A stretch of 64,000 nt of DNA from Mycobacterium sp. E1214 (GTDB taxonomy: Bacteria; Actinomycetota; Actinomycetes; Mycobacteriales; Mycobacteriaceae), in NCBI RefSeq assembly GCF_001666755.1, contig NZ_LZJC01000158.1, forward strand, positions 16,200-80,199, written 5' to 3'. Below are positions 9,387-17,782 of the stretch, piece by piece. How positions within the stretch are numbered: the first letter of the stretch is position 1; each line of letters begins with the position of its first letter. Both the position numbers and the translations under genes were made by a program. The notes under the pieces are model-generated. The model saw nothing but the letters and a program-made list of their open reading frames with translations, ran no database searches and was not told where the DNA came from.

Positions 9387-9593
9387 ATGGTTCGTTCGAG
9401 CAAGGTCGCCGTCGCGCCTCGTGCCGGCGCCGCAGTGCACTCGCACCGACTACTCGTCGCGTTGTTGACCGTCACCGTCTTCATCGCTTCGATCGTGGGC
9501 GTCGTCGCCGCCGCGACCATGGGTCAGCACACCGCGGCGCTCGTCATCGCGCTGGTGGCGGGGGGAAGTTTTTCGGCCGCCGCCCTGTGCTAG
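9387..9593 (+). CDS. small two-helix membrane protein, hypothetical
   Basis: A 68-residue frame starting at ATG 9387 (a GTG at 9369 is possible). It has a basic N terminus (RSSKVAVAPRAG) followed by two hydrophobic segments, LLVALLTVTVFIASIVGVVAAA and LVIALVAGGSFSAAAL, typical of small mycobacterial membrane proteins. It stands alone 137 bp after the preceding operon and convergent to the P450. There is an AT-richer upstream stretch but no clear ribosome site, so it is only moderately supported. No known family recognised. Confidence 0.45.
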   Translation: MVRSSKVAVAPRAGAAVHSHRLLVALLTVTVFIASIVGVVAAATMGQHTAALVIALVAGGSFSAAALC

Positions 9594-9715
9594 CGGCACC
9601 CGCGTCGGTCCCTGGCACACGCGGTGCCCACTTGTTGGTGGGTCGGCAGCGCTGAACTGATCAACGCCAGCTCGGCCGTACTTGCGTCCGCGGTGGTGAC
9701 CCGGCGGCCGGGACG

Positions 9716-11017
9716 TCAATGGCGAGGTGTCAGTCGCACGGTGAGGCGTGAGCCGTCGAGTGTCAGAGGCAACGGTTTGTTCGGGTGGAGTTGATTCCCG
9801 GTCACCGCCGGGGTGCGCTCGCTGAGTATCGCCGTTAACACGACGGCTCCGAGTCGCAGCGCAAGGTCGGCGCCGGGACAACCTTGCGGACCGTGACTGA
9901 AGAAGTTGAATGACCACGAGTGGGCAGCCGGTCCCTCGGTCCACGCGCTGGGATTGAATCGGTCCGCCGCGGGCCACCGGTCGGTGTCGCGGTGGTTGAA
10001 GCTGTTGACGATCATGACGTGTGTCGCTTGCGGAACTGTCGTGCCGCCCCATTCGGTGGCCCGGGTCAGTGTCCTCGCCAGTGCCGGCGTGCTGGGCCAT
10101 AGGCGCATCGCCTCGGAGAGGCAGCCGAAAAGGTAGTCGCGGCTTTGCTTCTCGTCGACTTCCCGCTGCGCCTCGGAAAGGGCGGCGGGATGAGCGGCAA
10201 GCACCGCCAAACAACGCCAGAGGTTGATTGCCAGGGTGTCGCCCATCGCGAACATCCAGTGGATGACCTGATGGGTCGGATGAGTGATGTCGGTGGCGGG
10301 CGCGGCGTGAAACTGCCCGACCAGGCTGTGAGCTTCCGCGGCGAGAACGTAGCGGTCCAGCGACGCCAGGAAGGTCGCGAAAAGCTTGGTGTCCCCCTTG
10401 CCGGGTGGGTTGGCTTTGGCCATCAGCCTCACCAGTTGCGCCGATATCTGCGTGTCGTCGGCTGCGCTGTCGCCGAGGATCATTCGCCGCGCGATGCGTT
10501 GTATCGCCGCGTGGAACTGTGGCCAACCGAGCCTGTCGGGAAGCGCGCGGGCCTCTTCGTCGGCGACGGTGTTGCATCGGTCGGTGATCGCGCCGGCGCC
10601 GGTGGCGTGTGCGAGGACGGCGTCGGTGAACCGGCGCCGGTCAGACCAGTGGTCGCCTCGGGAAATCGTGAGGGCGTGCGGCTGAAACCTTTTCATGCCG
10701 GACAGTTTGGGTTCGGGGTCGGAGGCGAACGGCTCCGGCGCCTGCGAGAGAACGAAGCGGATCTGATCGGGACCGAAGACGAGCAATGTCGGGCGGCTTC
10801 CGACGTTCACCCACAGCGGACCGTCGCCGTAGCGACGATGCAACGCGGCGAGCAGTCGGTGCGCGCGCCGGGGCACACCGGCTCGGTTCAGCGCGGCGGT
10901 CACTGCGGGCCGGCGGCTGAAGAGGCCCTCCGCCACATTGGGCAGTCCCACCAGCGCGGTGAAGCGCAAACTTTCAACGGTGGTGGCGTGTGGGAAGTCG
11001 ACTGCGCGGTTAGTCAT
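9716..11017 (-). CDS. cytochrome P450
   Basis: 433-residue cytosolic haem monooxygenase. The haem ligand loop is FFSHGPQGCPG with Cys380, the ExxR of helix K is in CLSEAMRLWPS, and helix I reads FAMGDTLAIN with the G-D-T that normally guides oxygen activation. It is the last gene of the five-gene minus-strand operon; its ATG overlaps the stop of the esterase gene (ATGA). Context suggests oxidation of the compound handled by the decarboxylase/oxidase pair upstream. No ferredoxin gene is next to it, so electrons must come from a distal partner. Substrate not predictable. Confidence 0.93.
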   Translation of the reverse strand: MTNRAVDFPHATTVESLRFTALVGLPNVAEGLFSRRPAVTAALNRAGVPRRAHRLLAALHRRYGDGPLWVNVGSRPTLLVFGPDQIRFVLSQAPEPFASDPEPKLSGMKRFQPHALTISRGDHWSDRRRFTDAVLAHATGAGAITDRCNTVADEEARALPDRLGWPQFHAAIQRIARRMILGDSAADDTQISAQLVRLMAKANPPGKGDTKLFATFLASLDRYVLAAEAHSLVGQFHAAPATDITHPTHQVIHWMFAMGDTLAINLWRCLAVLAAHPAALSEAQREVDEKQSRDYLFGCLSEAMRLWPSTPALARTLTRATEWGGTTVPQATHVMIVNSFNHRDTDRWPAADRFNPSAWTEGPAAHSWSFNFFSHGPQGCPGADLALRLGAVVLTAILSERTPAVTGNQLHPNKPLPLTLDGSRLTVRLTPRH

Positions 11018-11952
11018 CGTTTCCTCAAAGTGTCGCGGCCGTCGTCGTGCCCCGCTGCGTTGAGCACCGTCGCGAGGTGGCCGAGGAGGGCGTGTCGTGC
11101 GGGGCGGGCTTCGGGTACCGGCAGGAGCGGGTAGACGTGTATGGCCCCCCGTTGTTCGTGGTAGCTGATGCGCTCGCTCGTGCTGCTCTCGCGCAACCGG
11201 CGGCAGTCGGCGACGAAGATGTCGCGGTCGCCGATGTAGAGGTCGATCGGCGGAAGGCCGTGCAGCTCACCGAAAATGGGGCTGACTCGGTGGTCGGCCA
11301 ACGACAGGTCTTTCGCCCAGACGCGGCCGCATTCACGCAGTCCCGGTGCGGCGAGCCAGGGGTCGCGCTTCCCGATGGTGTCAACGGCGGGATTGGTCAG
11401 GGCGATGTCGAGCCAGGGGCTGATCAGTGTGAGTCCGAGCAGTGGGGTCGCCGCGTCGCCGATGATCGTTTGGGCGGCTGCCAGCGCTAGGCCTGCGCCG
11501 GAGGAGTCGCCGGCCAGGTAAATCGGCCCGGACTGCGCGGCTCGGCCGGTCACGCTGCGGAGGAAGTCGATCGCTTCCTCAGCGCAGTGCTGGGGCGCGA
11601 GCCCGTAGAGCGGCACGTGTACGGGGCGTCGCGTGGCTTCGGCGATACCGCAGATCAGTTTCCAATGCGCGCGTTCGATTTGGTTGACGTAGGCGCCGCC
11701 ATGGACATACACCACCGAGGGGCCGTCGGCAGACATCGGCTGTAGGCTCGAGAACCGCACCGTGTAGCAACGGAATCCGTCGATGGTGTCGTAGGTCAGC
11801 TGGAAGCGAGTCGACGCGGCGAGTTGCGAGGGTGGTTCGCCGCTGCGCTTGGGGCGGTTGAGGTAGGCACGCGCGCTTCGGGCTGTTGCGTAGGTACGGG
11901 GTCTGCGAACGAGGCGCCCGTAGGTCGCGATGGCCCGCATCTGCCACGACAT
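11014..11952 (-). CDS. alpha/beta hydrolase, HSL/acetyl-hydrolase-type esterase
   Basis: 312 residues with the hormone-sensitive-lipase signature: HGGAY (oxyanion hole), nucleophile GDSSGAG, acid in YIGDRDIFV and a His in GAIHVYPLLP. Such enzymes hydrolyse short-chain esters. The ATG at 11952 is chosen because the longer frame would overlap the oxidase gene and adds unconserved residues. It lies 25 bp after the flavin oxidase gene and couples to the P450 by an ATGA overlap, so it belongs to the same catabolic operon. Confidence 0.88.
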   Translation of the reverse strand: MSWQMRAIATYGRLVRRPRTYATARSARAYLNRPKRSGEPPSQLAASTRFQLTYDTIDGFRCYTVRFSSLQPMSADGPSVVYVHGGAYVNQIERAHWKLICGIAEATRRPVHVPLYGLAPQHCAEEAIDFLRSVTGRAAQSGPIYLAGDSSGAGLALAAAQTIIGDAATPLLGLTLISPWLDIALTNPAVDTIGKRDPWLAAPGLRECGRVWAKDLSLADHRVSPIFGELHGLPPIDLYIGDRDIFVADCRRLRESSTSERISYHEQRGAIHVYPLLPVPEARPARHALLGHLATVLNAAGHDDGRDTLRKR

Positions 11953-11977
11953 GCGTCCGCTTATCGCGCCCGCGGCG

Positions 11978-13807
11978 TCACCGGGTGACCGCAATCTTGA
12001 ACACGGCGCTGGTGATCGATCCAAAGGCGTTGTTGCCGCCGATAAATAGCCGTTTGGTGTCGTAGCCGGCGACGTCTTTCATATTCTGGCCGCCGAAGCG
12101 GGCGGCGGCGGCACCGTCGGGGAGGACGACCTCGATGCCGAGCAGCCCGTGGCGCACGGCGAGGCGTTCCTCGCCCGTCGCGTGGGCGATCAATTCGCCG
12201 ACGGTGCGTTCGGTGCCTTCCGTGGGGATGGCGGGGCAGGCGACGCCTCGCTCGGCGAGCGTGCGCGACAGTTCACCGAGGGTGACCGCGGCGCCGACCA
12301 CGAGGTTCAGGTTGCCGGTGTTGACCTCGACCGTGGTGTCGCCGCCGTCGACCGGCACCGCGGAAGCGGGCTGGTGTTCCAGCGCAGCTCGGACTGCGGC
12401 CTCGAACTCGGGCAGTGCGGGCTCTTCCGACGACGCGTCGGGCAGCATGATGCCGGGATTGAAGCGTTGCGCAGGATCGAAGACCTTCTTGATGACGCGC
12501 TGGGCGGCGATCTCCACCGGGGTGAAACGCTTGGTCATGAACTGTATTTTCTCGGTGCCCACGCCATGCTCGCCGGTGATCGTGCCGCCGAGTTTTAATG
12601 CTGCTTCGATGATTTCGTTGTTGGCGGCCTCCAGGGCGGCGGCCGCGTTGGGGTTGTCCTTGTCGTAGAAAGTGGTCGGGTGCAGGTCACCGTCGCCGGC
12701 ATGCCCGGTCACCGCGATGAACAGCAGCGCGTCGGAGTGCCGCTTGGCGGCATCCTGGATTGCCTGCTGCATCTCGGGGATGTGTTGGCGGGGAACGGTG
12801 ACGTCGCCGATGAAAAAGCCCTTGCCGCTATGCACGACGGCGTCTGGGGCGTGCAGGCGGCCGTACCACAGCTTGGCGCGGGCATCGTCGTCGTCGGCGC
12901 GGCGCACCTCGACGGCGTGCCGGCGCAGGACTTGGTCGACGATCTGGGCATCGCGGTCGACCTCGTCGGCGGCGCCATCGACGTCGATGAGCACGATCGC
13001 GTCGGCGTCGGTGGGATAGCCGGTGTCGGTGAACTGCTGCAGACCGGCGATGCCGACACGGTCCAGCCATTCGACCGCTGCGGGCACGGTCCCGGTCTGG
13101 ATGATCGCGGCGATGGTTTCGGCCGCCTCCCGGGCTGTGGTGAAACTTCCCATCAGGCTGCGGGTGACTGGGGGGATCGGCCGCAGCGACAAGGTGGCCT
13201 CGACGAGGATGGCCAGGGTGCCTTCCGACCCGATGAGCACACCCAGCAGGTCCGGGCCGTCGTCGTCGGCGCTGAACCGGGCTACCGAACCGTCGGCGAG
13301 TACCGCTTCAACGGCGAGCACGTGGTTGTAGGTGACGCCGTATTTGAGAGCGTGTGGGCCGCCCGCGTTTTCGATGATGTTGCCGCCGATCGTCGCCAGG
13401 TGCGCCGACACGGGGTCCGGCGAGAACACCAGCTTGTGTGGGGCTAGCTGCTCCTGCAGGTCGTAATTGATGACGCCGGGCTGGACTCGGGCCGTGCGGG
13501 CCGACGGATCGATTTCGAGAATCTGATTCATCTTCGTCAGATCGATCACCGCGCGGTCGGCACCGGCCATGACTCCGGCGCTGCAGTTCGACGCGCCGCC
13601 ACGCGTGACCAGCGAGATATTGTGTTGGGCGGCAATTTTGACGATCGCGACGACATCGTCGCGGGTGTGTGGGCGCAGCACCAGCCCCGGCTGCTGACCG
13701 AAACCCCAATAGTCGCGCCCATTTTCGGCCAGGGTCGCCGCATCGGTGGCCACTGCGTCGGGGCCGCCGAGCGCCGAGGTGAATGCCGAGACAATCGCTT
13801 CTTCCAT
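11978..13807 (-). CDS. FAD-linked 2-hydroxy-acid oxidase, GlcD-like with GlcE-like C-terminal extension
   Basis: 609 residues. Residues 1 to about 460 form a GlcD/D-lactate-dehydrogenase-type flavoprotein: FAD-binding loops around TRGGASNCSAG and IGGNIIENAGG, and the C-terminal FAD oxidase motifs GHAGDGDLHP and ITGEHGVGTEKI. After a Pro/Ala linker, the last roughly 140 residues resemble the C-terminal half of a GlcE-type FAD-binding domain, with GGQNMKDVAGYDTKRLFIGG. GlcD and GlcE are separate subunits in E. coli glycolate oxidase, so this is a partial fusion. It sits 9 bp downstream of the benzoylformate-decarboxylase-like gene, suggesting that it makes the 2-oxo acid for that enzyme from a 2-hydroxy acid such as mandelate. 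Confidence 0.85.
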   Translation of the reverse strand: MEEAIVSAFTSALGGPDAVATDAATLAENGRDYWGFGQQPGLVLRPHTRDDVVAIVKIAAQHNISLVTRGGASNCSAGVMAGADRAVIDLTKMNQILEIDPSARTARVQPGVINYDLQEQLAPHKLVFSPDPVSAHLATIGGNIIENAGGPHALKYGVTYNHVLAVEAVLADGSVARFSADDDGPDLLGVLIGSEGTLAILVEATLSLRPIPPVTRSLMGSFTTAREAAETIAAIIQTGTVPAAVEWLDRVGIAGLQQFTDTGYPTDADAIVLIDVDGAADEVDRDAQIVDQVLRRHAVEVRRADDDDARAKLWYGRLHAPDAVVHSGKGFFIGDVTVPRQHIPEMQQAIQDAAKRHSDALLFIAVTGHAGDGDLHPTTFYDKDNPNAAAALEAANNEIIEAALKLGGTITGEHGVGTEKIQFMTKRFTPVEIAAQRVIKKVFDPAQRFNPGIMLPDASSEEPALPEFEAAVRAALEHQPASAVPVDGGDTTVEVNTGNLNLVVGAAVTLGELSRTLAERGVACPAIPTEGTERTVGELIAHATGEERLAVRHGLLGIEVVLPDGAAAARFGGQNMKDVAGYDTKRLFIGGNNAFGSITSAVFKIAVTR

Positions 13808-13816
13808 CGAATACTC

Positions 13817-15430
13817 CTAGCTGCCGAATCCGCCCGACACGGGCGTGGTGCGCGCGTTGATCAACGTCGGTCGGTCGCGGTCGGCGATGCCGGCCCGGAC
13901 CATCTCATAGACGTCGTCGCTGCTGGTCGCTTCGTGAGCGTCGACACCGTAGCTGGCTGCGGTCCCGACGATGTCGAGGCCGGGGATGTCGAGGCCGGGG
14001 ACATGCGGAGTTTTCTCCCACACACCGAACTCCTTGACCACGCCATACTCGGCGTTGGAAGCCACGACAACGGTGATGGGGATCCGGTATCGCGCCGCGC
14101 TCCATAGTGCGGTGATCGCGTAATGCATTGAACCATCGCCCATCAACGCCACGACCGGTCGGTCGGGAGCTGCGATCTGCGCTCCGACGGATGCGGGCAG
14201 GCCCCAGCCGAGCCCGCCCCCGGCGGCGGACAGATGTGACAGCGGGTGGCCCGGGCGGATGCTTTCGGTGAGGGGAATTTCGTTGCTGCCCGCTTCGCTG
14301 ACCCATAGCGTGTCCTCGGGTGCGGCGTGGGCAACGGCCGTCCACAGGTTCGCGGGCTTGAGGGGCACGTGCTCCGATACCCGTTCGGGGACCGCGGCGC
14401 GCGGGGCGGGAGCGGGGCGCTGCGTGGGTTTCACCGCCGCGGCCAACGCGCTTGCCGCAGTGCGGACGTCGGCGACGATCGCGTCCCCGACGGGAGCGCG
14501 CGCGGCCTCGTCGGGATCGTTGGTGATGTGGATCAGGCTTGCACCCTGCGGCAGGTAGGGCCCAGGCACCAGCGGGTAGTAGCGGAACACCGAGGTTCCG
14601 ATCGCGAGGATCAGATCGTGGCCGGCGAGGATCTGCGAGATCCAGCCGGCGCCGGGAGGCAGAGCTCCGTGGTAGAGGCGGTGATTTTCGGGGAAGCCGC
14701 TCCAGCCGGTCAGCGGCGCCGTGAAGACAGGCGCTTGCGTGCGTTCGGCCAACTCGACGACCGCCTCGTAGGCGTCATAGCGGTCGATATCGCCGCCGAC
14801 GACGATCGCCGGTGATTTGGCGGCATCCAACCGCGCACCGAGTTGCTCGGCCAGGTCGGTCGGAAAACCGGCGGCGTGGATCACGGTGCGCTCGCGCACC
14901 ACCTTGCTGTCGTCGAGCTGTTCCGCCGTGAGCTCGATCGGCATGTCGTCCATCGGCAACGAGACGAATACCGGTCCCATCGGCGGGGTCGTCGCCAGGT
15001 GGATCGCGCGGGCCAGCACGGCCGGTGATTCGCTGGCAATCGCTGGCTCAGCCGCCCATTTGATGAACGGCTTAGGCGTGGTGGTGGCTTCGTGGTTGGT
15101 CAGCAAACAGTACTGATTTTGCATGTTGCGGCGCTGATTGCCTGCCGTGATGATCAGCGGTGTCTTGTTCACGTAGGCGTTGTAGATCTGACCTTGCGCG
15201 TTACCCATTCCTGGAGCGGTGTGCAGGTTGACCACGGCCGGACGACGAGTGATTTGGGCGTAGGCGTCGGCCATCCCGACCGGGATCATTTCTTGCAGTC
15301 CGAGAAAATACCGGAAGTCGTCGGGAAAGTCTTGCAGCAGAGCCAATTCGGAGGATCCGGGGTTACCGAACCAGGTGGTGAGATTGTGTGAGCGGAAAAG
15401 ATCAAGGATGGCGTCGCGCACTGTTGTCAC
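13817..15430 (-). CDS. mdlC: ThDP-dependent decarboxylase, benzoylformate decarboxylase-like
   Basis: 537 residues, close to Pseudomonas MdlC (528). The family active-site positions align with Ser26 in GNPGSSEL, Glu47 in GLQE and His70 in NLHTAPGMGNA. The ThDP/Mg site is MGDGSMHYAITALW. The second catalytic His of MdlC (His281) is replaced by Tyr285 in VFRYYPLVPG, so activity or specificity may differ. The expected reaction is benzoylformate (or another 2-oxo acid) to aldehyde plus CO2. It is the second gene of the operon, 38 bp after the hydrolase and 9 bp before the flavin oxidase. Other members of this family, such as oxalyl-CoA decarboxylase, lack this motif set. Confidence 0.85.
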   Translation of the reverse strand: MTTVRDAILDLFRSHNLTTWFGNPGSSELALLQDFPDDFRYFLGLQEMIPVGMADAYAQITRRPAVVNLHTAPGMGNAQGQIYNAYVNKTPLIITAGNQRRNMQNQYCLLTNHEATTTPKPFIKWAAEPAIASESPAVLARAIHLATTPPMGPVFVSLPMDDMPIELTAEQLDDSKVVRERTVIHAAGFPTDLAEQLGARLDAAKSPAIVVGGDIDRYDAYEAVVELAERTQAPVFTAPLTGWSGFPENHRLYHGALPPGAGWISQILAGHDLILAIGTSVFRYYPLVPGPYLPQGASLIHITNDPDEAARAPVGDAIVADVRTAASALAAAVKPTQRPAPAPRAAVPERVSEHVPLKPANLWTAVAHAAPEDTLWVSEAGSNEIPLTESIRPGHPLSHLSAAGGGLGWGLPASVGAQIAAPDRPVVALMGDGSMHYAITALWSAARYRIPITVVVASNAEYGVVKEFGVWEKTPHVPGLDIPGLDIVGTAASYGVDAHEATSSDDVYEMVRAGIADRDRPTLINARTTPVSGGFGS

Positions 15431-15468
15431 TAGTGGTCATCGCTTTCGTGTGAAGTTTGTGCAAGGAG

Positions 15469-16296
15469 TTACTCGAGCTCACCGGGCACGGGGTTCAGAG
15501 CCCAGTTCAAGGCGAAGTCAGCGACTTCTTCCCACCCCGGTGCGCCACAGGTGAAGTGGTCGCGCTCGGGGAACAGTTTGTAGGCGGTGATCGCGGCCGA
15601 GTGTTTGGCGTTCTTCATGTAGTTCTCGTGCTGGACCGCGGGCGGCAAGATGTGGTCCCGGCCGCCGGCGATGAACAGCAGGGGGCCGCGGTCGTCGTTG
15701 GCGAAGTTGTAGGTGGTGGCGGCGTGGTGCGTGACGTTGGCCAGTCCTCCCTGAAACAAGATCCGCGCGGGCACCGGAACCGCGTAGCGCTCATAGGCGA
15801 CTTGCGAATCCGCTTGCGCGAGTGTGTTGGTGAACGCGTAATGAAATTGCTCCGCTGTGATAGGCACCGCACGGTGCAGGTTGGCGGGGTTTCTCAATAC
15901 CGGGAATGTAGCTCGGATCTCGCTGAACGGCAGCGCTTTGATGCCTTTGACGGCGGCACCGTCGATCGACACCCCGACTCGCCCATAACCGGCGTCGAGC
16001 AGGAGTTGCACGAAGGTGCCGCCGAACGAATGTCCCATCAGGATCGGCGGTTCGGTGAGTTCTTCGATGAGCTCGGCGAGGTGATCGAAGACATCCCGCA
16101 CCCCGAGATCGGCCAGCGGTGCGGCATCGTTACGCAACGCGGTGACTCCGGCCGGGCCGGGAGCAACACCCGGGTAGCCCGGCGTCAAGACGGTGAATCC
16201 CCGGGCGCGGTAACGCGCGACCCAGTCCTCCCACGCCAGCGGCGTCATCCACAGGCCGTGCACCAAGACGATGGTCCGATCCGAGGCGGTGTTCAT
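15469..16296 (-). CDS. alpha/beta hydrolase
   Basis: 275 residues starting at ATG 16296. Motifs are VLVHGLWM (oxyanion region), nucleophile elbow GHSFGG, an acid in GGRDHILPP and a late His in ERDHFTC. It is the first gene of the operon and diverges from the PucR-type regulator at 16409 across 112 bp. It may release a 2-hydroxy or 2-oxo acid from an ester or amide before decarboxylation, but the sequence itself does not identify a substrate. A longer frame reaching 16410 is rejected because it would overlap the regulator start and operator. Confidence 0.88.
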   Translation of the reverse strand: MNTASDRTIVLVHGLWMTPLAWEDWVARYRARGFTVLTPGYPGVAPGPAGVTALRNDAAPLADLGVRDVFDHLAELIEELTEPPILMGHSFGGTFVQLLLDAGYGRVGVSIDGAAVKGIKALPFSEIRATFPVLRNPANLHRAVPITAEQFHYAFTNTLAQADSQVAYERYAVPVPARILFQGGLANVTHHAATTYNFANDDRGPLLFIAGGRDHILPPAVQHENYMKNAKHSAAITAYKLFPERDHFTCGAPGWEEVADFALNWALNPVPGELE

Positions 16297-16362
16297 GACA
16301 AGAAGCGTCGCCGCTCGGTGTGGCCAGCACAATGAACGGCAGCCCAAATTCGCCATCGCGAA

Positions 16363-16382
16363 CCCTGTGCCAGGGCACAGGG
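16363..16382. promoter_or_regulatory. perfect inverted repeat in divergent promoter, candidate regulator operator
   Basis: Arms CCCTGTGCC and GGCACAGGG are perfectly complementary with a 2-bp spacer. The site lies 26 bp before the ATG of the PucR-type regulator and 66 bp before the hydrolase start, inside the 112-bp divergent intergenic region. Size and symmetry fit a dimeric regulator site. Confidence 0.55.
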
Positions 16383-16408
16383 CGGCGTGGCGCTTTACGA
16401 TCCGATAC

Positions 16409-17599
16409 ATGTTGCAACAGCGACCGCTGACAGTGTTGTCCGACCGCGTCCGTCAGCAGTCGCCCGCGATCGTGTCGAAGGTCCTCACCCGCCTCCGGAG
16501 CGAAGTTCCGGACTACCTCCCGGACGACGTCGACAGCGGTGAAACCGTGCACGACAACATCGCCGACTACCTCGACGAAATGCTCGACTGGATCGATCGT
16601 GGCGCCGAACCTGGCCACTCCAGCTTCGACGCCGCGATTCGTCACCGCGCCAGCCAAGGTCTGTCGTTGTCCAGCTTGCTGCACGCCTACCGCCTTGGTG
16701 CCGCCACCATCTGGGACGAGCTCGCCCGACTGGCGGAGACCGACGAAATCGACAAGGAAGCGTTGATCGCGGCGACACCATCGATCTTCGCCTGGATGAA
16801 CACCAATTCGCTTCGCGCGCACGCCGTTTTCCGCGAGATCGAGATCCGCGACGCTCGGCGCAACGAGCAGGTCCGAGCGGCCCTGCTCGATACGGTGTTG
16901 TTCAACGAATCCAGCATCGGCGCGCAGTTCTGGGACGCGGTCGCCGCCCTGGGCCTCCCCCGGACCGGCCAGCTGACAGTCATCTCGGCGACCAGCGCCG
17001 AGAACACGTCGATCGGGGACCCGCCTCCCGACATCGAGACGCTGATCTCTTCACACGCCGCCGTCCAGGACGCGTGGTTTCGCCTTACGACCAGTTCGCA
17101 GATCGGCGTCGTGTCGCTTCGACGGAATCGCGCCGATGCGCTGGACAGCATCGCTGACAGCATCTGCTCAAAAATTCCGGTGTTGATCGGTCTCAGCAGC
17201 TCGTTCAGCACAGTCGCCGAGTGCTCGAAGGCCCGCGCCCAAGCGCAGGTCGCGATGGCGGCCTCGTCCGACGGCCGACCAACCACGCGCTACGACCGCG
17301 ACGTGTTACCCGTGCTGCTCGCCAGCTCGCCCGACGCCGCCGCGGCCGTCGTGGCGGCCACCCTGGGACCGGTGCTCGAGCTCGCACCTGAGAGAGCCGA
17401 GCCACTCATCGCCACTGTCCGTACCTGGTTGCGACTGGGCCAATCCGTCGCGGCCACGGCAGATGAAATGCATTGTCATCGCAACACCGTCAACTATCGG
17501 CTGCGGCGGTTCGCCGAACTCACCCGTCGACCATTGACCGACACCTTTTGGCTGGCTCAAGTGGCCGTGGCGCTGGAAGCTGCCCGCAATCGCAGGTGA
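16409..17599 (+). CDS. PucR/CdaR-type transcriptional regulator
   Basis: 396 residues. The C terminus carries the PucR-family helix-turn-helix: RTWLRLGQSVAATADEMHCH followed by NTVNYRLRRF. The middle is GGDEF-like/PucR linker sequence, and the N-terminal third is an all-helical RsbR-like sensory region. ATG 16409 is chosen because upstream translation is not protein-like and would run through the operator palindrome. The divergent position opposite the hydrolase-decarboxylase-oxidase operon makes it that operon's likely regulator. PucR-type proteins often respond to the pathway substrate. Confidence 0.88.
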   Translation: MLQQRPLTVLSDRVRQQSPAIVSKVLTRLRSEVPDYLPDDVDSGETVHDNIADYLDEMLDWIDRGAEPGHSSFDAAIRHRASQGLSLSSLLHAYRLGAATIWDELARLAETDEIDKEALIAATPSIFAWMNTNSLRAHAVFREIEIRDARRNEQVRAALLDTVLFNESSIGAQFWDAVAALGLPRTGQLTVISATSAENTSIGDPPPDIETLISSHAAVQDAWFRLTTSSQIGVVSLRRNRADALDSIADSICSKIPVLIGLSSSFSTVAECSKARAQAQVAMAASSDGRPTTRYDRDVLPVLLASSPDAAAAVVAATLGPVLELAPERAEPLIATVRTWLRLGQSVAATADEMHCHRNTVNYRLRRFAELTRRPLTDTFWLAQVAVALEAARNRR

Positions 17600-17782
17600 C
17601 GGCGGCCGCGCCACCCCGCTGGTTTGGCCCGAGGCTGCGCCGTCGGCGGTGAACCCGGACCGCCACCGCACAGCATGCTCGGCTTCCCGGCGGCAGCACC
17701 GCAGCTCGCGATCAGCCTCTCGACATGCGCCAGCAAATTAGGCGGCCTATTTTTACTGTGTGCAATATTCTGCTTCCGAGCG

